This document shows, piece after piece, positions 52,933 through 63,050 of a stretch of 64,000 nucleotides of DNA (position 1 is the stretch's first letter; every line of letters begins with the position of its first letter). The translations under genes and the position numbers were made by a program. Source of the DNA: Echinometra lucunter (lineage: Eukaryota; Echinodermata; Echinoidea; Camarodonta; Echinometridae); assembly GCA_029962745.1 (NCBI GenBank), contig CM057158.1, positions 11,761,929 to 11,825,928 of the forward strand, written 5' to 3'. The notes below the pieces were generated by a model, which had not been told where the DNA came from, did not search any database, and saw only the letters and a program-made list of their open reading frames with translations.

Positions 52933-54025
52933 AAGAAAATATCCGATGACATGGAGTTTAAGTCACAGCCATGAACTTTACAACTGTCTCCTCTGACCAT
53001 TCAGTCTTAAATGTACGGTGTGAATATCAAAATGTAAAGAAAAACTTCGAAAATTCGAAACGAAATGTCGGACATGTTAGGCAAACTATACATATCAAAA
53101 TGAGTGGTCCTTTGCGAAAATGTTACTACATGTACAGCATTGTATCGTTAGTAGATTTTAATATAATGTAATAGGTACTCAATACCATAAATTGGTAAAT
53201 TGGGGGGGGGGTCATATTTTTTAGATTAATTAAGTGAGTATACCATCTAATGAGCGAATAAACTTTTTAGAAGACAAATGAATTTTACATCGATTGTCAT
53301 CTCTTCCATGAGTTTATTCCAACAAATTCATCGGTATGGTTCATGAACATAACCACTGGTCGACGTCCTTATGGAGCATACAGTTCTTATTCACGGAGAC
53401 GTTATACAGTAATTCATTATGTGGGCTCATTTTATGATCTTTAGTCGCGCAAATTCCCAACAATTAGTCAAAGGCATCGCTAAATACGATGACAAGAGTC
53501 AGCTCTCCGAATTCGTGATGCCAAATAAGAAATGTAGGTCCACCGATGCAGCAAATAAACTGAAATGTTCATATATCAACAGCCTACTAGTCGAATCCTA
53601 CATGGGATCTACTCGCAACGATCTACGTAAAGTTGCAGGACACAACTATAATCCTTCAGAAGACATCATCCATCTGTAATCATATATACTGCCATGCTAA
53701 AAATCTTGCACCCAACACCACCTTATGGGCATCTTTCTGCATTGTGGAATAATATTTTCTGACTTTTTGTCTTGGTCTCGGCACCGTTGCATATAATTCC
53801 CTTGAGGTCCGCATAGAATATGCTTGAAAGGCGTGGCTGCAGGATATATCGCCGACCACATCACGAACAAACTACAGTTTGGAAGAGAGGATACATTCAT
53901 TCAACGACAACATGACATAGTGTTAATAAGAAGTAATATTTGGTAAGAGATGGTTATCTGTAATGGAAGTTCGTTCTTTTTTATCAAAATTGCAAGATGC
54001 CCAAGATTCTTCATGTTCATCAAGT

Positions 54026-54031
54026 TTTATT
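54026..54031 (-). terminator. Candidate polyadenylation signal of Neto
   Basis: AATAAA on the minus strand (tttatt on the plus) lies about 57 bases after the Neto stop codon. It would give a very short 3' UTR, so a more distal signal is equally possible. Confidence 0.25.
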
Positions 54032-54087
54032 TGGCAATCTTGCTTTTTACACACAAGAAGTTTACATAATCATAGGTGACTGAAGTT

Positions 54088-54644
54088 TTACACGTGTACT
54101 TGTATATCCTTGGTAGGATATTTGTGAACCGTCCTTGGGCGGTCGCTAAAAGATTGTCTTGTCCACACGCTATTAGCATTGGCTCTGCTCAGCTTTCCTT
54201 CGCTGTTCCCTCCACTATTTTGTCCGTGTACACTCCCAATCCTATCCATCATATGCTCCACATAATCACTGACTTGTGAGGTCAGCGAAGCTCTGCCCGT
54301 AGCAAGATGGCGGCCGGTCGAAGATGATGTATTGTTACACGTGGCCAAGTTATCGTCTGCAAAACTATGTTTGTTCCAAACTGTGTAATTTGTGCTTTCG
54401 CGCTCTCCCATCGGACTGAGTTCTTGCGCGTCGGCGTTCGCCTCGTTGTCCATCATGTATTGTACAGCTTGTTTCTCAGCTTTCCGTCGTGTCGACATCG
54501 CTTTGGCTCGTTCACGTGTTCGTAGCCATGAATGTCGACATGTTAGGCAGATGGTTATGAGTGTGACGAGGAATATAATGGCCATCATGCATCCCAGCAC
54601 AGCGTCGATTTTCCCATTCAGCAAGGAGGTGGGGTTATCCGGCT
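54088..54644 (-). CDS. Neto: Neto last exon: transmembrane helix and cytoplasmic tail
   Basis: The exon begins EPDNPTSLLNGK and enters a hydrophobic helix (AVLGCMMAIIFLVTLITICL), followed by TCRHSWLRTRERAK, a basic stop-transfer segment with cysteines at the membrane face. About 150 cytoplasmic residues follow, rich in Ser, Asn, Arg and Met, ending KDIQVHV and TAA at 54088-54090. I see no named domain in the tail. The last residues, QVHV, fit a class II PDZ ligand (hydrophobic-x-hydrophobic at the C-terminus). The acceptor is attctctctcag. The whole intracellular part lies in one exon. Confidence 0.9.
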
Positions 54645-57600
54645 CTGAGAGAGAATAAAATCAAATCATATTACAACATAAAGTCATTCTGCTACATTTA
54701 AAAAGTACATTTATTTGTCATAAGTTGACTGCTTTAAAGCTTAGTTCAAATATGATTTTGATAGATGTGCTTTTTCTTAATCTAATTAAACTTGGTAATG
54801 ACAAGATGAAGACAAACATAATAATAAGAAGAATACATTCCATCTTAAATTTCATAATCTCTGGGTTTATTGAGCATGCTAGGAAACGTCTAGAACTCTA
54901 GATGATAATTTCCAGATGGTGAATGTCCTGTATTTATTGTCCTGTTAATTATTGTCTGGTATCAATGCTGCGATGGTATTGTCTTGGTGGTGATTGTATG
55001 GATGCAAGTTTTTAAGAATGCTTAGTCATCAGAGGTGTGGTATGTTTGTCAATGATAGATACTTCGATTCGTCTTAAAGGACGGGAAAGGGGTAATGATC
55101 AGATGATCTACCACTGCTGGGTCTGGTCTAGATGTACCGCAACCTGGGGATGTCGAATCATCATGATCATGGGGGTGTTGAAATACAGATGCGTAAGAAA
55201 TTAGGGCTGTTGGAATATAAGGTTGACTGTACCCAGGGTAGTCGGAACATAGGAATGTCAAAAAAGGACGAAGTAAAATATAGGGAAAGGGGTTCCGAAA
55301 TATATGTATGCCAATGTGTAGGTACACTGGTTTGCTAAAGCAACTGGGTGCCGGAGCATAAAGCTGTAAGGACAGAAGATGTGCGGAAGTTAGAGGTGTC
55401 AAAACAGGACTGGTGAAATGTTGAAACAAAGGGGTCTTGAAACGAATGAATGACAACACATAGGGACGAAATATAAGGGTTGACGAAACATAGAGGTGAC
55501 TAAACATAGAGGCGGCGAAACATGAGGATAACGAGATATAGAGGTGACGAAACAAAGAGGCAGCGAAACATGTGGATGACGAAACATAGGGTAGCGAAAC
55601 ATAGGCTGACGAAACATATTGGTGACGAAACATATTTAAGGACGAAATATAGGAGTGAAGAAACATAGAGGTGACGAATCATAGAGACGAAACATATAGT
55701 GACGAAACTCGGGGTGACAAAACATGGATGACGAAACATATGGGTGACGAAACATATTCCAGGAAGAAATATAGGAGTGACGAAACATAGGGGCGATATA
55801 AAAGGTGACGAAACATAAAGGTGACGAAACATAGGGACGAGATAAAGGGTGACGAAATATCGGGGTTACAAAACATATGGGTGATGAAACATCGGGTGAC
55901 GAAACATATGGGCGACAAAACATGATGCAAAATATAGGAGTGATGAAACATAGAGGTGAAGAAACATAGGGATGAAATATAGGGTGACGAAACGTAGGGG
56001 CGATTAAACATAGGGTTGATGAAGTATAAGGATGACAAAACAAATGAGTGATGAAAAATGAGGTTTACGAAGCAAAAGAGTGATAAAACAAACTGCAGGC
56101 GAAATATAGGGGTGATGAAACACAGGGGTGAAAACGAGAACTCATTTTACATCACAATTGTAATATCTTACCACAATCCTCTTCATCGTATGCGTTATTG
56201 TAGCAGTTCTGTCTTCCGTTACACACTAGATCACGATTGATACACATATACTGACCACATGTGAACGATGCTGTCTCATTACACTCGTCTGTACGGGAGA
56301 GAAATTCACATATTGTTTTTAAAAAATATACGTCTATAAAGCTTCAATAAACCATTTTTATGAAATAGAAGGGAATACATCTTAGAATTGTAAGAATTTT
56401 TCACACTTCATAGTGCAGTCAGGCAAAACACTGCTTTTCAGCTAAAGCCGGTCATTGTTGAAAAACATAGAACTACGAATTATCCCTATCTATAGATCAC
56501 AATTTAGTAGCCACAAGTCAAGGATTCCCTTGAGTGGCAGAGAATGTAAATTATGATTATAAATGGGAGTGCAAGGTTACGCGGTGTGATTTTGGATGCG
56601 ATTTCAGCGAAAGATCTAATCTCTTTTTTTCTCCAATAGAACCTCGAAATGTCATAATAGCCATGGCAATAATTGCCTATAATGGTCTGAATACCACCTG
56701 AATACCACTGTCCTGTCATTCATATGTTTACCGTAATACTATATTTCAAAATATTGTTCTTGTGATGTGATTGTAAATGCCCTGTACTATGCTGCAAAAC
56801 ATGTAACCTGGGAATGAATGTCACCCTTTTATCAGAATTATTGAAATAAAAGGACTGAAAAAAAAGATGACTACTTTTACAAATTTCGAAAGAATTTCTC
56901 ACGGATTTTATTTTAATAATCAAAGCAGCAATGTTGTATTTAATACAGCAATTCTTTTGAGAATGATCAAGAGTTATATCTTACAATCTCGATAGGCCGT
57001 GTAGACGACTTTCCAGTAGTTCTTGACGCTCTTACTGTGTGCTTGAAAGCGGATGTAGGCCCTGTTACTAGTGGTCATAATGGACGGAGCAGAAGTACTA
57101 CAGAATGTCTTCATTCGTTTCAGATCCCATGCATACTTATCATAGATCATGATCTGATTCATGTAGCACTCGTTGACGAAATGCAGTGAGAACTCCGCAA
57201 ACTCGATCATGATCTAAAGAAACAGGGGGAAAAGAAAAAATGAAAATCGGGAATTCTTTAGAAGGGGTCGTAGAGGTGTATTGTATTGTATTTATTCATT
57301 CACGGTAAAAACTCACAATCAGTCAAAACAGACTGCTTTTCAGCGAGTCCGTGACATATTATACAGGTAAAAGTGAGACAATACGGTTTACAAAATATTT
57401 ACAAAGCATTACATATAACACAGAAAATGAAACATAAAATATTAAACAAACGAAGAAATAAAACTGCATAAAACCAATTTGTTGAGAGAATTATGAGAAC
57501 TCTCTGAGCCCCCCTCCTCCTCCCCCCTCCCCCCTCCCCCCGGCAGATGTGTCACGTTCCCATTCAACATGTCCGCAAATTACAAAATTTTAGGACTCCT

Positions 57601-60600
57601 TTTCTGGTTTTGTTTTTGCGTTTGGTTTGTAATTTTTAACCACATGGTCGGCATTTTTTTAAAAAGAACAACTCTACCCCCAATCATAAAGAAAGAATCA
57701 TTTGTTTACGTATGTAAAGTAAAGTATCAAGAGCTTTTCAACAAGGGGCAGACTGGGAATGGCAAAGTCCAACATTTGTATTTTAGGCTCCTAGAGTTTG
57801 CCAAACATTCGCGAGGGTTCTGAAGCGTCGTCAATTGTTCGCGAGATGGTGGAACGTCCGCAAGAAATGTCAAACTTTTATAAAACTCCCGATGAGCTAA
57901 AACCGAAACCCCAGCGCATGTTTGGCAAACCCTAAAATACGAATGCTGGACTTTGCCTTTTTTTCGAAATTCGAACCATCGCGAATTGCCCGTGTGAAAA
58001 CCCCGTGAAAATCCGACTTATGATTTGAAGAACAAAGATAGTTCAAAATGCTGAAGAGGTAGCGCTCGTTTAAAAGGGCGAGGATAAGCAATTAAGGATG
58101 ATGGTAAAATTAAGGATATGAGTGTCAAAAAGAATTTCTGGGGCTATTGGGATTATGTCACATGGGAGTCGATCCGGAAGGGGGAAGAGCAGTGTTAGAT
58201 TGTCCCAACAATATCTCAATGCACAATATAATTATATTACAATTATTATATTAACACAATAAAAACTACTTTCGAAAAATCAACTCTAGTGCAATTTCGA
58301 AAGCCTATTGTACTGCCCATACAAATCATGTTCGGATTACGTAATAAGCCATTATTAAGTCGGCCCATTTCTAAAGGTGATAGACAGGACTACTGTAGTT
58401 GCCTCAAGTTGATTTTACTACCTTTCCTTTCCCTGGACAATTGGAAATTGACCTTTGCATGCTGGTTACCTTATTATTTGGAGGTACAGTAACTTCCCAT
58501 GTACAGTCTATATTTGTCGGCCATCTTTTATCTTCATCGAGTATCCTGAAGACGTCCTGTGATGAGAACTCACCATCGTAACCATCCATCGAAAAGAAAC
58601 ATTCTGAAAAAGAAAATGTAAAAGAACAATAAGGAAAACAACACTGCTGCCTTGTTTGTATTTGCTGAAAGTTTCAAATCCAACCTACTCAATATCTTGC
58701 TATATTTTTTTACTCTCACAAAGTTACGAACTTATGACGATTTTGTTCGTTATTCGGTAAAATTTAATGATGCAAATGCCACCCTTTCCCTTTTCTTTGA
58801 AATCTATCCCATCCTAACCCTTACTCCGATTTCCTTCACTCTGTAAATAGTATCTGTATGTTCGTACATACCATGCTTTTATCAGTACTTTCAATATGTC
58901 TTCGGCGTCCCAAACATAAGCTCCGTTTTTCGGGTGTTCATCACCTTCTTTGTATCATATATATTGGAATTACGTTCACTATATATTAATATCTCAGAAG
59001 GAAATAAATTTGAATTTCAGTTCAATTTTATTTAACATAATATATTCCCTGAAATATTTGTGACCATGGTATGAGGTCTTTTTTTTTTTCATTTTAAACA
59101 TCAAAAGCCAGGACGTAGATAGTATTGGGATTCCTCTACCAACCCTATTCCCCCCTCCCCACCTCCCAAATAAAATAATAAATATCTATCCATATATGTC
59201 ATGTATGTATAGCAGACATAAACGACTTAGGTAGGTATACAATATTTCAGTATGCATTTACTATCTTTTCCACGAAATTTTCAAGGATTTTCTAAACCCA
59301 GGCTTAGACCCCCTTACGACTGTGAAATATCATTTAAGAAAAATTGTGCAATATTCTCATAAATGAGTTTTTGAATATTATTATTTCGCTGCACTTCTCC
59401 CTAAAGTGTAAGGTCGGCTATTAAAGGAGAATGCAACCCAGGCATCAGTGTGCTCTTAGTGAATAAAGATGACTAAGAAGAGTAAACAGTGAAAATTTGA
59501 GCAAAATCGGACAATCTGTTCAAGAGTTACGAATTTTGAAAGTTTCAGTAAATCCCTATTAAGGGGATCCTTGAATTGGCAACTTTGCCAGCATCTGTGA
59601 TGTCATCGTGGACAACTCTCAATTCATTTTGTACATAATTTTTCAAAAAATTTGAATTATACGAAATTTCAAGTCAGGAATCAACATAATTCTTCTGAAA
59701 ATGCTTGCATAATTGATATAGACACGTCATACTCAAACCATAAATCAAAAGAATTTTTATTTTTCTTGAAAATAAAGAAAATGTTAAATTCTGTGTACAA
59801 AATGAATGGAGAGTTGTCCACGATGACATCACAGATGCTGGCAAAGTTGCCAATTCAAGGATCTCCATAATAAGGATTTACTTAAACTTTCAGAGTTCAT
59901 AACTCTTGAACACATTGTCCGATTTCCTTCAAACTTTCACTGTTTACTCTTCTTGCTCTTCTTCAATCACTGGAAGCACACTGATGCCTGGGTTGCATTC
60001 TCCTTTAACATCAATTCGTCTTGGTCAATGTCTCGTTTTTTTAGATTATTCAAAGAATTCTTTGAAAATAAAATGGCATGTCCGATGATTCAAAAGAACA
60101 TTTACACGTAGATTCTTGTCTACACTCCTTGAAAAGCGTAATGTTTATGTAGCCTTATGAATTTGTCTGACTTTGACCATTTTGTAAAAAGAATACTTAT
60201 TGATTTGATTTTAAAACTCTAAAACTTAAGCTCAGTATAAAAACAAAGCATCGCCGTATGCAGAATCCCTTCAACTCTGTTAAAAAGATTTTAAAAAATC
60301 AATACAACATGTAGAAGATCTACGTACACAGCCTTCTCAGGTTATAGGCATCTTTCTCTCTTGCATTTTCCTTCCCAAATTCTTGCCGAGTTCAAGGCAA
60401 GAGGGGGGGGGGGGGTAGCTGGCCGCCGTAAACCAAAGGGTTTACGTCAATGCATTTAAGACTGCAGTATTTATAACTGCGCTTACCTTCTGGTCCGTAT
60501 GTTCGTTTGTTTGAAACACTTGTTGCTTGAGGTTTAGTTGGAGCTGAAATAAATAAACAGAAAAGAAGATACCAAGTATGATGTAAAAGACATTTGTATC

Positions 60601-62273
60601 TCACAAGGGCTACGACTCCCTGCATAAAATAAAAATATGTTTAGTTTATCTAAAACGTTTTACACAGTGTCTTTCAAGTAAAGTTCTTATCCTGTCGAGA
60701 GTGCTGAGAAATTGTCATAAGTTCGTAAGCGTCAGTAAGGAAAAGAAAAGGGAAAGGAAAAATTCAAGATGTATGTACACATGAGGAAGACAAATCCAAA
60801 GTTTGATCCCATCAAGTTCTCCGTCGACGAAGAATTTGTGAAGGTCCATGGCATTAGACAGCAAGGAACTCTGTAAAGAATCATCTGGCTTGAGAATAGT
60901 GGATGAAAGCTTGTCCACTGAATTATAAGGTTTGTACAAGCTTAGACTACATGCAAATGTCATTCTCTTTTTGTAACATCCTATATTACCCATTAAATTC
61001 TGAGCAACAGAAATATAATTCTTACGAACTAAATGAACCCAATATAAGTTGTATTTTGAAGCTTCGTTAAAATCAGCTCCTTCGGATGTTTAGTTCACAG
61101 TGTTAAATATACAGGCCTACCTCCTTGCTATTCATAAGTTTGTTTTAACAAATGTAATTTTTTGTTCTCATGCTAAATCAATGGAATTGGAATTTCTGTT
61201 GTAATGATAAATGAATTAATAAATCCAAATTAATATATATTTTTTCATATCAACCAGCACTCTCTTACCTGGTAAATGCCTGAACATCCCCGCAAAACCC
61301 TGTTCCACCAGCAAACTATCCGTAATGAAGAACATGAGAAGATGATTTCCAGAGGACACTATCCTAGGGGGAGCAATGTGACCACAGTCACGGGTGATGA
61401 GGGGTGAGTAACCATAGCGACCATCGTGTATCTCGATGAAGTCATACTCACACCCTGCAGAGCCCTCTACGTTGAAGGAGGTTGAAGAAAAAACCAGCTC
61501 GATCACCTCGTTCTCATCAGCTATTTGAAGTAAAATCAAAGTCACGACCATACGTATCAAGAGATTATCCCAAAATATCGAAAAATTGTGCTCATGCGTA
61601 TGGTTTTTGCACTCCAAGAAATGCTATAAAAAGAAGAAATATATAACTGCCCTCATCGTTAAAGAAACCAATGTATGACATATCAATTCATGCTTGCTAA
61701 ATATCCTCCTATTGAACATTTACTGATTTTTATGAAAAGCAGTATCCTTCTCAAACAAATCAAGAGTTAATAAAGATTTGAGATGCAAGTTATCATTAAA
61801 GCCTCTCTTAGTGTAAACACTCATATCTTCAAGTTCCTGTTGATATCATTACTGCGAGAAAACCGATGCAATTGTGCAATAGAGTCATGACATACACAGA
61901 AATCCCCTATACTCCACACCCGCAAAACTGTTTTATCGAGAGAAGGGAAAACCTACGGGATCTGAAAGTACGCAGTGACTACAGACCTAGTGCTAAATCT
62001 TGTTATATCTTGTTTTTTTCATCCATTTAATAATTGGCTACTAAATTCTCTCATTCCCATAGGGATAAAAGGGCTGCGGAGCGTTTTTTGGAGGGAGGGG
62101 GGGGGGGGATTTATACCCAAACAGGCGGGGTCCAGGAGACGGACCCCCTGAAGCCTTGGGGTTTTGTGGTTTTGCGAGCCTATGAGCGATTTAAGTATTA
62201 AGTTTTACAATTTAAATATTTTTTCTTTTTCTTTTTTTCTTTTTTTTAAAAACATTTTTATCCGAAATTGTGT

Positions 62274-62304
<31 letters not shown>

Positions 62305-63050
62305 GGCTGCAAATCCCCAGTCCCCCCCCCCCCCCCCCCCGGCTTCCGCCTCTTCTGCATAACCCAGGGTCCACCAGGTTCCAGAAGCCAATGAGTAAAA
62401 GAGGACAAGTAGCATGACGGTCAAGGTTAAAGGTGGATACCTTCAAATCTGTAGACACACTCCTCGTCACTATTGTACTCGTTTGGATAGTTTGGGCTTG
62501 CAAACATCCCTTGTTTCTCGTGTGGGTGGTACTTCTCTTCACACCATGTAGCCAAGTCATAGTGATGTGGCGCTGGGAATCGAAATCTTGGTCCATCATC
62601 AGCTGATCAAGATAAGAAATAATAGAAAAGATAACAATTCCTTACGCTTCAGTTGCATACGATTCATTTGTGAAGAAATTTCACATAGAACTATTACACG
62701 ATATACAATATTAAGAAGTTTCAGCTACTTCATTTTCCTTCCCTTTAGGATATTCGTTTGCATCAGTTAAGGATTCTGGCGACAGTATTTCATCTTTAGA
62801 GCATGCAGGCTCGAAGCATGAGTATTAGGAGATATTAACCAATCATGTACAAATAACTTTCACCGACAAATAATGTCTGGCAATTAAAGAAAAAGAAAAA
62901 GATGTTCCCTGATTCTACAGTTTTCTATTTTCAGAAAATGAATCGTCAACCGGTGATTTCATTTTAATGTATTCTTCTTTATTATGCTTATACAAACCCC
63001 ACCTGCTCCTTCCTGCCCGTAGGTCGTGACAGTCACAAAAATGAGAAGAA
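54088..63050 (-). CDS. Neto: Neto (neuropilin and tolloid-like) gene, eight exons, 5' end missing
   Basis: The spliced minus-strand gene has exons 63050-63003, 62602-62441, 61520-61269, 60543-60487, 58603-58470, 57213-56985, 56288-56172 and 54644-54088. All have AG acceptors and GT donors, and every junction keeps phase (phase 1 throughout, except phase 0 inside CUB2). The protein of roughly 520 residues reads: end of signal peptide, CUB1, linker, CUB2, LDLa, one transmembrane helix, about 150-residue cytoplasmic tail. That order is diagnostic of Neto proteins. In vertebrates NETO1/NETO2 are auxiliary subunits of kainate receptors, changing gating and synaptic delivery; Drosophila Neto clusters glutamate receptors at the neuromuscular junction. 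There is no frameshift or internal stop in any exon. The initiator Met was not found in the window; the first exon most likely lies beyond position 63100. Identity as Neto rather than a generic CUB protein rests on the domain order and close CUB1, CUB2 and LDLa motifs. Confidence 0.88.
55140..56135. repeat. 16-bp minisatellite in a Neto intron
   Basis: The unit is about ggtgacgaaacatagg and repeats dozens of times, best kept at 55465-56050. The 16-base unit is not a multiple of three and almost lacks stops on the minus strand, so long open frames there (MFRHPYVSS-like) are by-products of the repeat. Confidence 0.85.
56172..56288 (-). CDS. Neto: Neto exon: LDL-receptor class A module
   Basis: This exon of 117 bases encodes one complete LDLa module. 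Six cysteines are visible (YEC, FTC, YMC, LVC, QNC, EEDC), with the core MCINRDLVCNGRQNC and the acidic calcium-binding end YDEEDC. Vertebrate Neto has the same MCINNxLVCNGxQNC core, which strongly supports the assignment. The exon is phase 1 on both sides, the usual form for a mobile extracellular module. Confidence 0.92.
56985..57213 (-). CDS. Neto: Neto exon: rest of CUB2
   Basis: Opening in phase 0, the exon encodes IMIEFAEFSLHFVNECYM (third CUB2 Cys), then QIMIYDKYAWDLKRMKTFC (fourth Cys) and a closing strand ending VVYTAYRD. Vertebrate Neto proteins have the same NEC...YDG...FCST layout; the urchin-type sequence keeps FCST but has YDKY in place of YDG. Donor GATT|GTAAGA leaves phase 1 for the LDLa exon. 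Confidence 0.87.
57276..57450 (-). repeat. Possible LINE 3' end in a Neto intron
   Basis: The minus strand ends in gaataaatacaatacaatac, a (TACAA)n-type tail typical of some non-LTR retrotransposons. The preceding sequence shows no coding frame. Low-confidence call. Confidence 0.3.
57761..57957. mobile_element. Fold-back element in a Neto intron
   Basis: Arms of about 55 bases: the left begins ggcaaagtccaacatttgta, and the right, read inversely, begins ggcaaagtccagcattcgta. Both continue through attttagg and gtttgccaaacat. It lies between the two CUB2 exons. Confidence 0.65.
58470..58603 (-). CDS. Neto: Neto exon: start of CUB2
   Basis: The exon opens with the first CUB2 Cys (ECFFSMDGYDGEFSSQ), continues with the conserved strand WPTNIDCTWEVTVPP containing the second Cys, and ends ...NNK at donor AAG|GTAACC, leaving phase 0. 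The acceptor is tctttttcag. It resembles the second CUB of vertebrate Neto, where a similar xDCxWxIxAPP motif follows a variable acidic stretch. Confidence 0.87.
59421..60008. mobile_element. 588-bp fold-back element with arms of about 200 bases, in a Neto intron
   Basis: The left half (ttaaaggagaatgcaaccca onward) returns in inverse orientation at the right end (inverse begins ttaaaggagaatgcaaccca). Arms stay alignable for roughly 200 bases, through acaatctgttcaagagtta and gtggacaactctcaattcat, around a unique centre of about 160 bases. No transposase frame is visible, so it is non-autonomous if mobile. Confidence 0.8.
60487..60543 (-). CDS. Neto: Neto exon: linker between CUB1 and CUB2
   Basis: A 57-base exon encodes 19 residues (PTKPQATSVSNKRTYGPE), rich in Pro, Thr, Ser and Lys, as expected for the short spacer between the two CUB domains. 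It has a good acceptor (tttatttcag) and donor (GAAG|GTAAGC). Phase 1 at both ends means it could be skipped without breaking the frame, so alternative splicing of the linker is possible. Confidence 0.75.
60544..61268 (-). other. Neto intron between CUB1 and the linker
   Basis: No repeat is recognised. A 92-codon open frame on the minus strand (60993-60715) contains KFFVDGELDG, which loosely recalls a CUB1 strand of vertebrate Neto, but it lacks the cysteines and splice context of an exon. Confidence 0.5.
61269..61520 (-). CDS. Neto: Neto exon: rest of CUB1
   Basis: Eighty-four residues complete CUB1: DENEVIELVF, the third Cys in SAGCEYDFIEIHDG with the acidic residues used for calcium by CUB domains, SPLITRDCGH with the fourth Cys, then PPRIVSSGNHLLMFF and a closing GFAGMF strand. 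The spacing matches the first CUB of vertebrate NETO1 and NETO2, including the YGYSPLI-type loop. Acceptor caaatag, donor CCAG|GTAAGA. Phase 1 at both ends. Confidence 0.9.
62269..62340 (+). repeat. (TG)n, G-run and C-run in a Neto intron
   Basis: (TG)9 passes into a run of about 20 G, then 14 mixed bases, then a run of about 19 C. The G and C runs can pair as a hairpin on either strand. Confidence 0.9.
62441..62602 (-). CDS. Neto: Neto exon: start of CUB1
   Basis: The exon encodes 54 residues beginning ADDGPRFRFPAP. It includes the opening CUB1 half: a first Cys in ATWCEEKY, then the typical GMFASPNYPNEY strand and the second Cys in SDEECVYRFE. CUB domains bind protein partners, often through calcium; in Neto they face the synaptic cleft. 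The acceptor is ttgatcag and the donor GAAG|GTATCC. Phases are 1 and 1. Confidence 0.88.
63003..63050 (-). CDS. Neto: Neto exon: end of signal peptide
   Basis: A pyrimidine-rich acceptor (ending tctcccttgcag) precedes 48 bases that encode LLIFVTVTTYGQEGA, then donor GCAG|GTGGGG. The hydrophobic run followed by small and polar residues looks like the end of a signal peptide. Phase 1 at both ends fits the next exon exactly. The same frame stays open to about 63145 without an ATG, so either the start is in an upstream exon or this exon is longer than drawn. The donor is weaker than the others in the gene. Confidence 0.55.

Larger units (their letters stand above)
42475..54025. other. Region between the convergent KCTD and Neto genes
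   Basis: The first few hundred bases are probably KCTD 3' UTR. Otherwise only microsatellites, two MITEs, a tandem duplication and the splice-site-like array are visible. Open frames such as 53419-53679 match no family I know and show no splice context. Confidence 0.5.

Noticed and set aside
53419..53679. 86-codon + strand frame in the intergenic region
   Set aside because: Its composition is more protein-like than most, but I recognise no family and see no supporting splice sites or neighbours.
55049..56043. Several overlapping minus-strand frames of 110-205 codons with MFRHPYVSS repeats
   Set aside because: They are translations of a 16-bp intronic minisatellite in different frames, with no sign of a gene.
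60715..60993. Minus-strand open frame with KFFVDGELDG resembling a CUB1 strand, as a possible alternative Neto exon
   Set aside because: It lacks CUB cysteines, matches over about ten residues only, has no good acceptor or donor in phase, and the real CUB1 end is already supplied by 61269-61520.
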